Of a stretch of DNA of 64,000 nucleotides, positions 35,652 to 45,761 are shown one piece after another. Position 1 is the first letter of the stretch; every line of letters starts with the position of its first letter. This DNA is from an uncultured Alphaproteobacteria bacterium (GTDB taxonomy: Bacteria > Pseudomonadota > Alphaproteobacteria > HIMB59 > GCA-002718135), in the NCBI GenBank assembly GCA_902595425.1, contig CACJPV010000001.1, forward strand, positions 248,001 through 312,000. Reading direction: 5' to 3'. The notes beneath the pieces were generated by a model. That model did no database searches. It worked only from the letters and a program-made list of their open reading frames with translations, and was not told the DNA's origin. Made by a program: the position numbers and the translations under genes.

Positions 35652-37129
35652 TATATTGTTAAAATATTTTTTTTATTTGAAGTGTATAAATCTCGCCAGA
35701 TTTTATATCTTTTAACTAGGAAACCTATACTACTAGACTCTGGTTCATATTCTTTGCTAACTTTAATTTCTTTAATTATTTCTTTTTTATCACCTATATT
35801 TTCATCTACATGCATTGCTAATCTTGCTACACCTAAGGCAGCTCCAAATTCACTCTGCTCACAAACACTAAGTTTTCTATTTAATAAAGTTGCAAGAAGC
35901 TTAATCCAAAAAAAGCTTCTAGATCCGCCTCCTACCATAAATATATTTTGAAAATCACTGTTTACTTTTACAATCGAATTTACCCCATCCAATATTCCAA
36001 AACTCACACCCTCAATCACTGCGTATTGCAAATGTGTTGCATCTGTAGTTGTTTTAATTGAATGAAAAGAGCCCCTAATATGCGGATCATTATGAGGTGT
36101 TCTTTCTCCTGATAGGTAGGGCAAAAAAAATGGAGCATTCACAATAGAGTCTTTATCAATATAAAAACTTTCAACATTCTTTAGGCTTTGTTCAATTGAT
36201 GTATTTGTCACTGAACAAACCCAATCAAGACAATTACTTGCACTTAACATCACTGACATCAAATGCCACTTATTAGGCAAGCAATGACAAAAAGAGTGAA
36301 CAGCATCACCCGTATTACTAAGAAAATCTTTAGTTGGAGTAAAAAAAACCCCAGATGTCCCAAGAGAAATAAAAGACTGCTTGGTTTCTGTGATGCCCAT
36401 TCCAGCTGCTGCAGCTGCATTATCTCCAGCACCACCAACAATTTTAACATTATATTTAAACTCAAATTTATTTTTAAGTGTATTTTTTAATATTCCTGTT
36501 TCTTGATTACCTTCAACTAAATTTGGCATGTGTTTTTGTTCTAAAAATGAGCATGATAAAAGTTGATCGGACCATTCTCTTTTCTTTATATCTAACCAAA
36601 GTGTTCCTGAGGCATCTGACATTTCAGAATAATATTCTCCTGTTAAATAAAAACGTAAATAATCTTTTGGCAAAAGAACTTTAAAAATTTTATTAAAATT
36701 TTCTTGTTCATTTTTTTTAAGCCAATTAATTTTAGGGGCCGTAAAACCAGGCATTGTTATATTGCCCGAGAGTGAGCGTACATCAAAACTTTGATTTTCA
36801 AACTCCAGGCATTCTTTATGTGAACGTGTATCATTCCATAAGATACAGGGTCTAATCACGCTGCCCTTTTTATCAATCAACGTTGCCCCATGCATGTGCC
36901 CTGATATACCAATGGAAATGGTTTCAGAAAATTCTTTTGGTTTTTTTAATTTTAATCCCTCAAAGCACTCAACAGTAGCATCAATCCATTCACTTGGGTT
37001 TTGCTCGCTATACCCATCTTTTGGATTTTGCACCGTAAGTGATGCGTTAGATGTGGCTAAGATTCTTTGTTCATAATCTATAAGAATCATTTTAACAGAA
37101 GAAGTGCCTAAATCGATTCCTATAAACAT
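35651..37129 (-). CDS. xylB: Xylulokinase (FGGY family)
   Basis: Phosphorylates D-xylulose to enter the pentose phosphate pathway. The 492-residue FGGY kinase starts with IGIDLGTSSVKMILID (3-18). It has SGHMHGATLID and WNDTRSH (substrate binding, typical of XylB), GGAGDNAAAAAGMG (about 239-252), PYLSGERTPHNDP and MVGGGSRSFFWIKLLA. It is the first gene of the polyol operon (xylB, mannitol-DH type, Zn-DH, SDR). No sugar-specific ABC transporter is adjacent. Confidence 0.93.
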   Translation of the reverse strand: MFIGIDLGTSSVKMILIDYEQRILATSNASLTVQNPKDGYSEQNPSEWIDATVECFEGLKLKKPKEFSETISIGISGHMHGATLIDKKGSVIRPCILWNDTRSHKECLEFENQSFDVRSLSGNITMPGFTAPKINWLKKNEQENFNKIFKVLLPKDYLRFYLTGEYYSEMSDASGTLWLDIKKREWSDQLLSCSFLEQKHMPNLVEGNQETGILKNTLKNKFEFKYNVKIVGGAGDNAAAAAGMGITETKQSFISLGTSGVFFTPTKDFLSNTGDAVHSFCHCLPNKWHLMSVMLSASNCLDWVCSVTNTSIEQSLKNVESFYIDKDSIVNAPFFLPYLSGERTPHNDPHIRGSFHSIKTTTDATHLQYAVIEGVSFGILDGVNSIVKVNSDFQNIFMVGGGSRSFFWIKLLATLLNRKLSVCEQSEFGAALGVARLAMHVDENIGDKKEIIKEIKVSKEYEPESSSIGFLVKRYKIWRDLYTSNKKNILTI

Positions 37130-37168
37130 TAAATATTTTTTAAATTAAACTTTTTAAAAGTCTAACAA

Positions 37169-38032
37169 TTAGTTTTGATCTTTAGAGTATAACGTATAAA
37201 TTCCTGAAATAGTGATAATTAGAGCCCCAACTAAAGTTGGGATATCTGGCAAGTCATTATAAAAAAAATACCCTATAATTATAGCCCAAAAGATTAATGT
37301 ATAATGAAAGGGCTGAATTATTCCTGCTCTAGCCATACTTAAGGCTATAATTTGAAAATATAAACCAAGTGAGAAAAAAAATCCTATAGCTATAAAAAAA
37401 ACTATTGAGAGTTCCATCAGTGGTTGCCAAAAATTATATCCTAAAATTCCCATGAGTAATATTCCAACTATAGATGTATAGAATAATGACGTTTCATTGG
37501 AATCTATTTCAGATGCTTTTCTTGTCACAATTTGATAAGAACTTAGAAAAAAAGCTCCTGCAAGAGGGATAAGAGATTTTGGATCAAATATCGACAACCC
37601 TGGTCGCATTATGACTAAAACACCAATAAAACCTACAAAAATAGCAACCCATGTCTTTAGTGAAACATGTTCTCTTAATATAATTGCTGATAGAGCAACC
37701 ACCAGTACAGGTGTTAAAGAAGCAATGCTATGAGTATCCGCTAAAGAAAGATAACGAAACGATAAAACAAAACATCCTGACTCTACAATAGATAAAATAC
37801 TTCGTAATATTTGAATTTTGATATTTCCTGAATTGTAAAAAGAATAATTTTTTTTTCTTCGAGACTCAATGATAGATAAAATTAATACGAAACAATATTT
37901 AATAAAAAGTAACTGAAAAACTGAATGATAAATAATTGCAGTTTTTTGTACTGCATCTAATAAGGAAAATGAAAAGTATGCCATCAAAGCAAAAAGCATT
38001 CCCAAACTCTCAATTGATTTAAATTTTTTCAA
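37169..38032 (-). CDS. EamA/DMT-superfamily transporter
   Basis: A 287-residue inner-membrane protein with about ten hydrophobic helices arranged as two EamA repeats. The first repeat ends in SLADTHSIASLTPVLVVALSAIILREHVSLKTWVAIFVGFIGVLVIMRPG (about 96-145), the characteristic EamA motif; the second ends near residue 280. Such permeases export or exchange small metabolites; the substrate is unknown. It is followed by the serine hydrolase gene with a 5-base separation and may be co-transcribed with xylB. Confidence 0.9.
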   Translation of the reverse strand: MKKFKSIESLGMLFALMAYFSFSLLDAVQKTAIIYHSVFQLLFIKYCFVLILSIIESRRKKNYSFYNSGNIKIQILRSILSIVESGCFVLSFRYLSLADTHSIASLTPVLVVALSAIILREHVSLKTWVAIFVGFIGVLVIMRPGLSIFDPKSLIPLAGAFFLSSYQIVTRKASEIDSNETSLFYTSIVGILLMGILGYNFWQPLMELSIVFFIAIGFFFSLGLYFQIIALSMARAGIIQPFHYTLIFWAIIIGYFFYNDLPDIPTLVGALIITISGIYTLYSKDQN

Positions 38033-38037
38033 AGTAT

Positions 38038-39237
38038 TTAAAAGTTAGTATAAATATATTTATAGAAATCACGATGAAGGTCTGGATTCCCAAATAATAC
38101 TTGTGTCATGATTGTTGCAGATAATTTTTTACTATTATCTACTAAAAAATATGTAGAAGCTGCACCTGCCCATCCAAATTCACCAACAGATCCTAAATTG
38201 TGTTGTTTGGAAGGATTAAGAAGAGTTCTACATCCAAGACCCCAACCGTACGCTTCAAGTCCATTAACATAATTTTCATCTTTCACTATTCCGATTGTAG
38301 CAATTTCGATTGGAAAATATTTTTCTTCTAAAAAATTGGTCGAAATAAGGTTTAGGGTATCTGCATTAAGTATTTGATGTCCATTTTCAGACTTTCCAGA
38401 ATGTAACATTCTAGCAAAAATTGCATAATCATTAAGTGTTGAGAAAAGTCCATGACCACCTCTTGCATAAGAAGAAATATTTAAAGGGTAACCATAATTT
38501 CCAATTTTTTGTGGATCAGAGATAAGTTCACTTAATTTATTTTTTACAGGATCATATTCATATGATGCCATAACTTTATGTTGATTTTCGGAAGAAACAG
38601 TAAAAGCTGTGTCATTCATAGTAAGAGGATCGAATATTTCTCTTTGCAAAATACTTTGTAAAGAGTCCCCTCTTACAATTTCAATTATTCTTGCGAGCAC
38701 ATCCATTGATACAGAATATCGCCAACTTGTTTGAGGTTGAAATAATAAGGGTGCTTTTGCTAAAATTTTAATTTCTTCCTCCAAAGTTGTAGTATCAGAA
38801 TTAAATAAACGTAGTTGGTCATATTGCTTACCAACTGGATCAGCTAAAAAATTATAAGAAAATCCTGCTGTATGAAGCAAGAGATCTTTAATTGTTGGGT
38901 ATTGATTAATTTTCTCAACATCCTCTACGGCACCATCCTCTCGAACTATAACTTGTAAATCATTAAATTCAGGTAAATATTCTGTAATTGGATCATCTAA
39001 ATTTATTTTATTTTCTTCAACTAATTTCAGTGCTGCAATCGCTACTACAGGTTTAGTCATAGACCAAATTCTGTAAATTGAATTATCAAAAACCTCTTGT
39101 TTTGTATCAATATTATTTAACCCATACTTACCAGCATAGACAATGCCATCAATATTTATTTGCCATTGCACTCCAGGGAAAAATCCTTGGTCTATATATT
39201 TAGATAGTAAATTATTTAATTCGTTAATTTCTTTCAT
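38038..39237 (-). CDS. Serine hydrolase of the class C beta-lactamase / EstB type
   Basis: A 399-residue penicillin-binding-fold hydrolase without signal peptide. Nucleophile motif S-x-x-K is SMTK (59-62); YSVSMDVLA (about 178) gives the Tyr of the YxN-like motif; FGWAGAAST near residue 355 stands at the third motif (HxG/WxG). Members include esterases, D-peptidases and transesterases; beta-lactamase activity should not be assumed. It is placed after the DMT transporter and back to back with the FAD oxidase gene. Confidence 0.88.
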   Translation of the reverse strand: MKEINELNNLLSKYIDQGFFPGVQWQINIDGIVYAGKYGLNNIDTKQEVFDNSIYRIWSMTKPVVAIAALKLVEENKINLDDPITEYLPEFNDLQVIVREDGAVEDVEKINQYPTIKDLLLHTAGFSYNFLADPVGKQYDQLRLFNSDTTTLEEEIKILAKAPLLFQPQTSWRYSVSMDVLARIIEIVRGDSLQSILQREIFDPLTMNDTAFTVSSENQHKVMASYEYDPVKNKLSELISDPQKIGNYGYPLNISSYARGGHGLFSTLNDYAIFARMLHSGKSENGHQILNADTLNLISTNFLEEKYFPIEIATIGIVKDENYVNGLEAYGWGLGCRTLLNPSKQHNLGSVGEFGWAGAASTYFLVDNSKKLSATIMTQVLFGNPDLHRDFYKYIYTNF

Positions 39238-39276
39238 ATCATTCTAAAGGGATATTTGATAAATTATTGCTATTAT

Positions 39277-40647
39277 ATGAAAAATGAGAGTTTGCAAAAT
39301 GAACTTAAGGTTTTACTAGGTGACAGATACTCCACATCATTATCAGTCAGAAATAATTTTGGGGGAGGTGAAGATGTTTTTGATCCTATTTTACCCCAGG
39401 CAGTTGTTTTTCCAGAAAATAATGAGGAAATTTCAGCCATATTGAAATTATGCAGTAAGTCACACACTCCTGTAATTCCATATGGTACGGGTACTTCATT
39501 AGAAGGTAATGTTCTAGGTATTAAAAACGGGATTACCATATCTCTAGAGAAAATGAACAAAGTGCTTCATATAAATGAGAATGATTTTGATTGTAGGGTT
39601 CAAGCATATGTAACAAGAAAACAATTAAATGAAGAGCTCAAAAGCAAAGGTGTTTTTTTTCCAATTGACCCAGGAGCTGATGCATCATTGGGAGGGATGG
39701 TGGCAACATCTGCGTCAGGAACGATGGCTGTTCGCTACGGAACAATGCGAAGTGTTGTATCCGGTCTAACTGTTATCCTTGCTAACGGAGATATTATTAA
39801 AACTGGTACTCGGTCAAAGAAAACTGCAGCCGGCTATAATCTGACTAATTTATTTATAGGTTCAGAGGGCACTCTAGGAATTATTTCAGAAATTCAATTA
39901 AGGCTAAATCCCATTCCAGAAAGTATCATGAGTGCAATTTGTCAGTTTGAAAATTTAGATTCTGCAGTTTTATCTGCTCAACAAATAATTCAATACGGTG
40001 TTCCAATTGCTCGAATAGAGATGCTCAATAAGGATCAAATGGAAATTAGTATTAAGTATTCTGATCTAAAAAATTTAGAGAATAAACCTACGTTATTCTT
40101 TGAATTTCATGGTAATGAAAATAATAATAAGGAGTCAATTGAAATAGTTGAGGAGATTTCACTAGAAAATGGTGGGAGCAAGTTTAAGTGGGCAAAAACA
40201 ACAGAAGAGAGAAATAAGTTATGGCAAGCACGACATGATGTATACTACTCCGTAAAAGCAGAACAAAATAATATTAGAGTTTACACAACTGACATTTGTG
40301 TACCAATTTCAAATCTTGTGGAAGCCATTAAATTTGCAGAAAGAGAAATTAAAAATTTTGGGCTACGAGCACCTATGGTTGGACATGTGGGCGATGGTAA
40401 CTTTCATGTTGCAATTCAATATGATCCATCAGACAAAGACAGTTACAAAGTTATAAGAGAATTTAGCGATAAACTTATTCATAAAGCATTAGATTTAGAG
40501 GGAACGGTAACAGGAGAACACGGAATTGGTTTACACAAAAAAGATTATTTAGTTAAACAACATCAAGATAATCTTCCTTATATGAAATTAATTAAGAAAA
40601 GTTTTGATCCTAATAATATAATGAATCCAGGTAAAATATTTGATTAA
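39277..40647 (+). CDS. GlcD/D-lactate dehydrogenase-type FAD-linked oxidase
   Basis: About 456 residues from the ATG at 39277 (a TTG at 39256 would add seven residues). FAD-binding PCMH domain: PYGTGTSLEGNVLG, IDPGADASLGGMVATSASGTMAVRYGTM, and GYNLTNLFIGSEGTLGIISEI. FAD-oxidase C-terminal domain: GHVGDGNFHVAIQYD and GEHGIGLHKKDYL. It oxidises a 2-hydroxy acid such as D-lactate or glycolate, passing electrons to cytochrome c or quinone (family knowledge). Convergent with the SDR gene, 3 bases apart. Confidence 0.9.
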   Translation: MKNESLQNELKVLLGDRYSTSLSVRNNFGGGEDVFDPILPQAVVFPENNEEISAILKLCSKSHTPVIPYGTGTSLEGNVLGIKNGITISLEKMNKVLHINENDFDCRVQAYVTRKQLNEELKSKGVFFPIDPGADASLGGMVATSASGTMAVRYGTMRSVVSGLTVILANGDIIKTGTRSKKTAAGYNLTNLFIGSEGTLGIISEIQLRLNPIPESIMSAICQFENLDSAVLSAQQIIQYGVPIARIEMLNKDQMEISIKYSDLKNLENKPTLFFEFHGNENNNKESIEIVEEISLENGGSKFKWAKTTEERNKLWQARHDVYYSVKAEQNNIRVYTTDICVPISNLVEAIKFAEREIKNFGLRAPMVGHVGDGNFHVAIQYDPSDKDSYKVIREFSDKLIHKALDLEGTVTGEHGIGLHKKDYLVKQHQDNLPYMKLIKKSFDPNNIMNPGKIFD

Positions 40648-40650
40648 ATT

Positions 40651-41391
40651 TTAATAAGTAGCTCTACCACCACTAAGATCAAAGACTGCACCTGTTGTAT
40701 ACGAATTTTCTTCTGATACCAACCATGCAACCATCGATGCTAATTCATCTACCTTTAAAAACCTTCCACGAGGAATTTTAGATAGCATGTAGTCAATATG
40801 CTCTTGGCTAATTTGATCAAAAATTTTTGTTTTTGCTGCTGCAGGAGTCACACAATTAACTGCAATATTTTTATCAGACAACTCTTTTCCAAGAGACTTA
40901 GTAAGGGCAATGACACCAGCTTTTGCAGCACTATAAGGCATTGCATTTGGATTACCTTCTTTACCTGCTATGGAAGCGATATTTACAATTCTTCCATAAT
41001 TTGCTTTCAACATATGTGGCACAATTGCTTTAGAGCAATAAAAAACTCCGTTTAAATCAATATCCATAACTTTTTGCCATTCTTCTAAAGGGTATTCCCA
41101 CGTTTTAAAACTTGGTCCAGCTATGCCAGCATTGTTAACCAATATATCAATTGAACTAAATTTATTAATTGTATCAATAGTAGCATTTTCAACACTTGGA
41201 TAAGACGTTACATCAACTTCCATTGTTTCTACATTTTTTGGAAGAGATAATTTTGTCATTAAATTTTTATCTTTATCCCAAATTATTACTTTTGCACCAG
41301 AAGCAGAAAATCTCTCTACCATGGAATAACCAAAACCTTGGGCGCCGCCTGTTACTATTGCGATCTTATTATTTAAATCAATATTATTCAT
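40651..41391 (-). CDS. Short-chain dehydrogenase
   Basis: Classical SDR of 246 residues: TGGAQGFGYSMVERF (15-29), NNAG (about 88-91), NIASIAG, YSAAKAG (about 153-159), ending in DLSGGRATY. It lies 6 bases downstream of the IlvD/Edd-type dehydratase and is surely in the same operon, so it probably acts on the same sugar or sugar-acid route (for example, dehydrogenation of a sugar or of a 2-keto-3-deoxy acid); this is inference. Confidence 0.9.
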   Translation of the reverse strand: MNNIDLNNKIAIVTGGAQGFGYSMVERFSASGAKVIIWDKDKNLMTKLSLPKNVETMEVDVTSYPSVENATIDTINKFSSIDILVNNAGIAGPSFKTWEYPLEEWQKVMDIDLNGVFYCSKAIVPHMLKANYGRIVNIASIAGKEGNPNAMPYSAAKAGVIALTKSLGKELSDKNIAVNCVTPAAAKTKIFDQISQEHIDYMLSKIPRGRFLKVDELASMVAWLVSEENSYTTGAVFDLSGGRATY

Positions 41392-41397
41392 AAACTA

Positions 41398-43131
41398 TTA
41401 ATGACTGTGTCTTTTTACTTCAGATCCCCTTTTGCCTACTAAGAAATCTAAATCTGCACCTTTATCTGCCTGCATAACATGATCGACATACATTTTTTGA
41501 TAACCACCTTTAATATCCGGCAAAATAGGTTTATAATTTTCTAATCTGTCATCTATTATATCTTGAGATACGTCCAGATTTAACTTGCCGTTAACAACAT
41601 CAACTTCAATCAAGTCACCATTTAGAACAGCAGCTAAAGGACCTTTTACAGCTGCTTCAGGAGAGGTATGAAGAATAACTGTACCATATGCTGTCCCACT
41701 CATTCTTGCATCTGAAATTCTAATCATATCTCGAATACCTTTCTTAAGAAGTTTCTGAGGTAATCTCATATTACCTACTTCGGCCATACCAGGATAACCC
41801 TTAGGTCCACAATTTTTCAACACTAGAATACATGTCTCATCTACATCTAAATTTGGATCATCTATTTTTTCTTGAAACTCCTCGACACTTTCAAAAACAA
41901 CTGCTTTGCCTTTATGTTTCATTAATTCAGGGCTCGCAGCTGATGGCTTTAAAATAGCTCCATCAGGGGCTATATTTCCTCTTAAAATTTTAATGCCACC
42001 GTCTTTTACAAGAGGGGACTCAAAATCTTTTATAACATCATTATTCCAACATTCAGCACTGGTATTATTTTGTTCAATTGTTTTGCCGTTTACAGTTAAA
42101 GCATCTTTATTCATTAATTTTTTTTCTAAAAGTTGTTTAATGACTGCAGGAACCCCTCCTGCATAATAAAAATCTTCCATTAAATATTTACCTGAAGGTT
42201 GTAAGTTGACGAGTGTAGGTATATCTTTTCCACACCTCTCCCAATCATCTAGAGTTAAATCAATTTCTAGTCTTCCTGCAACAGCTGCAAGATGAATGAC
42301 AGCATTTGTTGAACCGCCAATGGCACCATTTACTTTAATAGCATTTTCAAAAGATTCTTTAGTTACAACTTTTGACATTATAAAATTTTCTTTCACCATC
42401 TCTACAATCCTTTTTCCAGTCATATGGGCTAAAGAATAACGTCTTGCATCAACTGCTGGTATTGCGGCGTTATGTGGTAAGGACATTCCAAGCGCCTCTA
42501 CCATACTTCCCATTGTAGATGCTGTTCCCATTGTCATGCAATTTCCTTTTGATCGACTCATTGAAATTTCGGCAGCTACAAAATCTTCTTCCGTAATTTT
42601 ACCTGCACTCAAGTCAGCATCCAATTGCCATACACCTGTTCCTGAGCCAATGATCTCTCCTTTATGGTATCCATTCAGCATCGGACCTCCTGAAATACCA
42701 ATAGTTGGAATGTCAACACTTGCAGCACCCATTAACAAAGAGGGGGTGGTTTTATCACAACCCATTAACAAGACCACTCCATCCATAGGATTACCTCTAA
42801 TCGCTTCTTCAACATCCATACTAGCAAGATTTCTAAAAAGCATTGCTGTTGGTCTTAAATTAGACTCACTCGCTGAAAATACAGGGAATTCCAAGGGAAA
42901 ACCTCCTGCTTCATAAACACCTTTTTTTACTGACTCAGCAATTTCTCGAAAGTGTCCGTTGCATGGAGTTAATTCCGACCAAGTATTACAGATTCCTATA
43001 ACCGGTCTTCCATCAAAAAGATGAGAAGGATGTCCTTGATTGCGCATCCATCCTCGATGCACAAAAGTATCTCTTTTATGAGTTTTTGAATTATACCATT
43101 CTGCCGATCGATATCTTTTTTTCTCTGCCAT
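41398..43131 (-). CDS. IlvD/Edd-family sugar-acid dehydratase (arabonate/xylonate type)
   Basis: A 577-residue Fe-S dehydratase. Cluster and active-site segments: CNTWSELTPCNGHF (Cys about 48 and 57), LLMGCDKTTPSLLMGAAS (about 122-139), SKGNCMTMGTASTM (about 193-206) and the C-terminal DARMSGTAYGTVILHTSPEA. The N-terminal sequence RSAEWYNSKTHKRDTFVHRGWMRNQG and the pairing with an SDR point to the L-arabonate/D-xylonate dehydratase branch rather than IlvD of branched-chain amino acid synthesis (by recognition, not search). Confidence 0.88.
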   Translation of the reverse strand: MAEKKRYRSAEWYNSKTHKRDTFVHRGWMRNQGHPSHLFDGRPVIGICNTWSELTPCNGHFREIAESVKKGVYEAGGFPLEFPVFSASESNLRPTAMLFRNLASMDVEEAIRGNPMDGVVLLMGCDKTTPSLLMGAASVDIPTIGISGGPMLNGYHKGEIIGSGTGVWQLDADLSAGKITEEDFVAAEISMSRSKGNCMTMGTASTMGSMVEALGMSLPHNAAIPAVDARRYSLAHMTGKRIVEMVKENFIMSKVVTKESFENAIKVNGAIGGSTNAVIHLAAVAGRLEIDLTLDDWERCGKDIPTLVNLQPSGKYLMEDFYYAGGVPAVIKQLLEKKLMNKDALTVNGKTIEQNNTSAECWNNDVIKDFESPLVKDGGIKILRGNIAPDGAILKPSAASPELMKHKGKAVVFESVEEFQEKIDDPNLDVDETCILVLKNCGPKGYPGMAEVGNMRLPQKLLKKGIRDMIRISDARMSGTAYGTVILHTSPEAAVKGPLAAVLNGDLIEVDVVNGKLNLDVSQDIIDDRLENYKPILPDIKGGYQKMYVDHVMQADKGADLDFLVGKRGSEVKRHSH

Positions 43132-43180
43132 GCTTCTATTAATTATATTACAGCAATAAATTACTTAAAGAAATGAAAAC

Positions 43181-43651
43181 TTAGACCACTGTTAATAAAT
43201 GTTCAGCTGATGAGACTTTATATTCACCAGGTTCTTCAACAAACGTATTTTGAATTATAGTATCATCAACAACCATTGCGAATCTTGTTGTTCGCTTGCC
43301 CATAAAACTTTTTGATTTATCAACTAATAAATTTAAATTATGGCTTATGTCTCCGTTTCCATCTGCAATGCCAATTATTTTAGCACCATCAGTATAGCTT
43401 AATAACCAAGCGTTCATTACAAAACTATCATTGACTGAAAGACAATAGATATCATTAAAGCCTTTCTTCATGAATTGTTGATGCAATTTGATATAACTAG
43501 GCATATGCTTTTCTGAGCAAGTTGGTGTGAACGCTCCTGGCACTCCAAAAATAATGACTTTCTTATTTTTAAGCTCTAAAGAAAGATTAACTTTTGACGT
43601 AATTCCTTTTTGAATAACTGGAACTTCTATAGATGGAATAATTTTAATCAT
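43181..43651 (-). CDS. Peroxiredoxin of the Prx5/redoxin type
   Basis: A 156-residue cytosolic peroxidase with the peroxidatic Cys in VPGAFTPTCSEKHMPSYI (about 36-53, Cys at 44) and VNDSFVMNAW, KRTTRFAMVVDD, typical of the AhpE/Prx5-like group. It removes hydrogen and organic peroxides with thiol donors. It overlaps the upstream DsbD-like gene by 8 bases, a pairing that links thiol reduction to peroxide removal. Confidence 0.93.
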   Translation of the reverse strand: MIKIIPSIEVPVIQKGITSKVNLSLELKNKKVIIFGVPGAFTPTCSEKHMPSYIKLHQQFMKKGFNDIYCLSVNDSFVMNAWLLSYTDGAKIIGIADGNGDISHNLNLLVDKSKSFMGKRTTRFAMVVDDTIIQNTFVEEPGEYKVSSAEHLLTVV

Positions 43652-45692
43652 ACTTTATTTTGTTAATTGCATTAACTATTTCTTTTTCAGAAAGCAACTC
43701 TGATAATAAAATTCCATTAGGAAATTTCTTAGAAAAAAATGCATTGAAAGGAATCCCAAAACGATCATACTTCTCTAAAAACAAATTTACTTTTACATTT
43801 GGCTTTGTCCAATCTGCTCGTATCAAGGTAACATCATTGTCTTTAAATTGTTTAATTATGTTGTCTGAATTAAGAACATTAATTTTGTTAAATTGACAAG
43901 TTGCACACCAATCAGCTGTAATATCTAAAAAAATAATTTTATCTTGTGTGACTAGTTGATCGATATCAACTGTAAAGAAACTAGCCCAATCTTTCTCTTC
44001 TCCACTTAATGAATGTTGTTGAAATATTTGTAAGGGAGCTGAAAAGAAAATAAATATTAAAACAGCAATTGTTATTATGTTTTTAAATAAAGGAATTTTC
44101 CTTCTATAAGTGATAACTAGTAGTACAAAAAGAGATAGAAATAAAAAATAAAAATTAAAAAAACTTAATAAAATATTTGATAACCACACAACGGTAGCGA
44201 GAAGCAATAGTCCTAGAAAATATTTAACAAAAATCATCCATATACCTGGCTGTGGTAAAAAGTTCACAAGCTTAGGAAATAGAGCAATTAATAAATATGG
44301 TGTGGCCATTCCAATACCCATAAATAAAAAGATACTTATTCCTGTAGTATAATTTTGTGTAAATGCAGCCGTAATGGCAGTACCAACAAAAGGGGCGGAG
44401 CAAGGAGTAGCCATTAAGGTTGCAAAAAAACCATTAAAAAAATCTTTTAAATATGATTTATTACTTAATCCTATAAAAGTTATATTAGTAAAATTCTGTG
44501 GCAAATTAATTTCAAATTGCCCAAACATATTCATCATAAAAAAGAAAATAATAAAAGTAATAAATATTAAAAAATAAGGTTGTTGAAATTGCATTCCCCA
44601 TGCAATTGAAAAATTAAAATACTGTAATATTAGAAAAGACACTCCCAAAAGGAGGAAGGAACTGATAATGCCCAGTGCAACAGTTAAAAAACTTACTCTG
44701 GCTGTTCCTTGATCAGCAGTAAAAACAGACATTAATTTAATGGAGAGAATAGGAAAAACACAAGGCATAACATTTAAAATCAATCCTGCTAGTAATGATA
44801 TTAATACATAAAAAAAATATGTATCCATTTTAGAATTACTAATATTCTTTGTAATTTGTACTGATAAAAGATGCTCGAAGTTATGATTTGCATCTTTAAG
44901 AACCACTTCCAAAGGAAAACTATCTTCAGAAATCAATTTCTTATTATAATCAAATTCTGCGATAATTAATTTATTATTTGCTGAATAGGAAATTGTATTT
45001 TGCACAATGGGAAGACCAAAAGGTGTGTGTAAAAAAATTTCTGGATTAAAAAAACTTTTCTCTGATTCTATTTGAAGCTGAATTGTTGATAAATTATCAC
45101 CTTCAAGAACATTTGCATTTATATTTTTTAAATAAGTTCTACTAAAATCCTTTTCTGGTAACTTTGATAGTGCTTTTTCGATATCAAAATATTTATCAGT
45201 AATTTTTTTTTCCCCTGCTGGAATATCTAAAAATATTCGTGCATCTCCAGGTATACATACCTCTTTACAAATTAAGTAATTTACATGTAAATCTATATTT
45301 ACATCTTGAAATTCATTTTCAATTTCAATTTCAAGTGGAAAAATTACATTATCTTGATAACCAAGAGATGCTACTCCCAAAATCTGAAACTCAATAGGAG
45401 TTGGCCACAAAATTTTAATATTGCTAATATTTGGTGAATTTTCCCATGAAATATTTTGTGCAAACCCCCCATCACCTGGTGATTTCCAGTATGTTTTCCA
45501 GCCAGGTTCCATTTGATATTCAAGACCTATAGTAATATTTTTTGATGAGTTTTGTGAATATGGTGAAATTAGTCTCAATTTTGATGTTTCCCCAACTGCC
45601 CATTCGCTAGATAAAGCAAAGACAGTATTGAAATAGAAAGTGCAAAAAATAATACTTATTAGAAATTTCAATATTTTACCTGTTTTATTCAT
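43644..45692 (-). CDS. DsbD/ScsB-like thiol-disulfide reductase
   Basis: A 682-residue membrane protein that carries reducing power from the cytoplasm across the inner membrane. Order: signal peptide; N-terminal periplasmic domain (GWKTYWKSPGDGG, and a CxxxC pair in LICKEVCIPGD); an eight-helix CcdA-type core with two membrane cysteines (NVMPCVFPILSIK and ATPCSAPFVG); and a C-terminal thioredoxin domain with CATC in ITADWCATCQFN. The N-terminal domain resembles ScsB more than E. coli DsbD. Divergent from yqgE with 69 bases between. Confidence 0.92.
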   Translation of the reverse strand: MNKTGKILKFLISIIFCTFYFNTVFALSSEWAVGETSKLRLISPYSQNSSKNITIGLEYQMEPGWKTYWKSPGDGGFAQNISWENSPNISNIKILWPTPIEFQILGVASLGYQDNVIFPLEIEIENEFQDVNIDLHVNYLICKEVCIPGDARIFLDIPAGEKKITDKYFDIEKALSKLPEKDFSRTYLKNINANVLEGDNLSTIQLQIESEKSFFNPEIFLHTPFGLPIVQNTISYSANNKLIIAEFDYNKKLISEDSFPLEVVLKDANHNFEHLLSVQITKNISNSKMDTYFFYVLISLLAGLILNVMPCVFPILSIKLMSVFTADQGTARVSFLTVALGIISSFLLLGVSFLILQYFNFSIAWGMQFQQPYFLIFITFIIFFFMMNMFGQFEINLPQNFTNITFIGLSNKSYLKDFFNGFFATLMATPCSAPFVGTAITAAFTQNYTTGISIFLFMGIGMATPYLLIALFPKLVNFLPQPGIWMIFVKYFLGLLLLATVVWLSNILLSFFNFYFLFLSLFVLLVITYRRKIPLFKNIITIAVLIFIFFSAPLQIFQQHSLSGEEKDWASFFTVDIDQLVTQDKIIFLDITADWCATCQFNKINVLNSDNIIKQFKDNDVTLIRADWTKPNVKVNLFLEKYDRFGIPFNAFFSKKFPNGILLSELLSEKEIVNAINKIKYD

Positions 45693-45761
45693 ATAAATTA
45701 CTATTGTAATATATAGTAATAGGCTATTGAAATACTATAAATTATACGAATATATATAATT

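Noticed and set aside
38038-39237. A beta-lactamase resistance gene
   Set aside because: The protein has no signal peptide and fits the cytosolic esterase/transesterase branch of the fold; nothing indicates antibiotic hydrolysis.
42536-42916. Long open frame opposite the sugar-acid dehydratase gene
   Set aside because: It lies fully antisense within a conserved gene, has no ribosome site and no recognisable protein features; similar shadows opposite coxA (61150-61530) and smc (26069-26319) were also dropped.
41398-43131. ilvD of branched-chain amino acid synthesis
   Set aside because: The N-terminal sequence and the SDR partner fit the sugar-acid dehydratase branch better, and no other ilv gene is adjacent.
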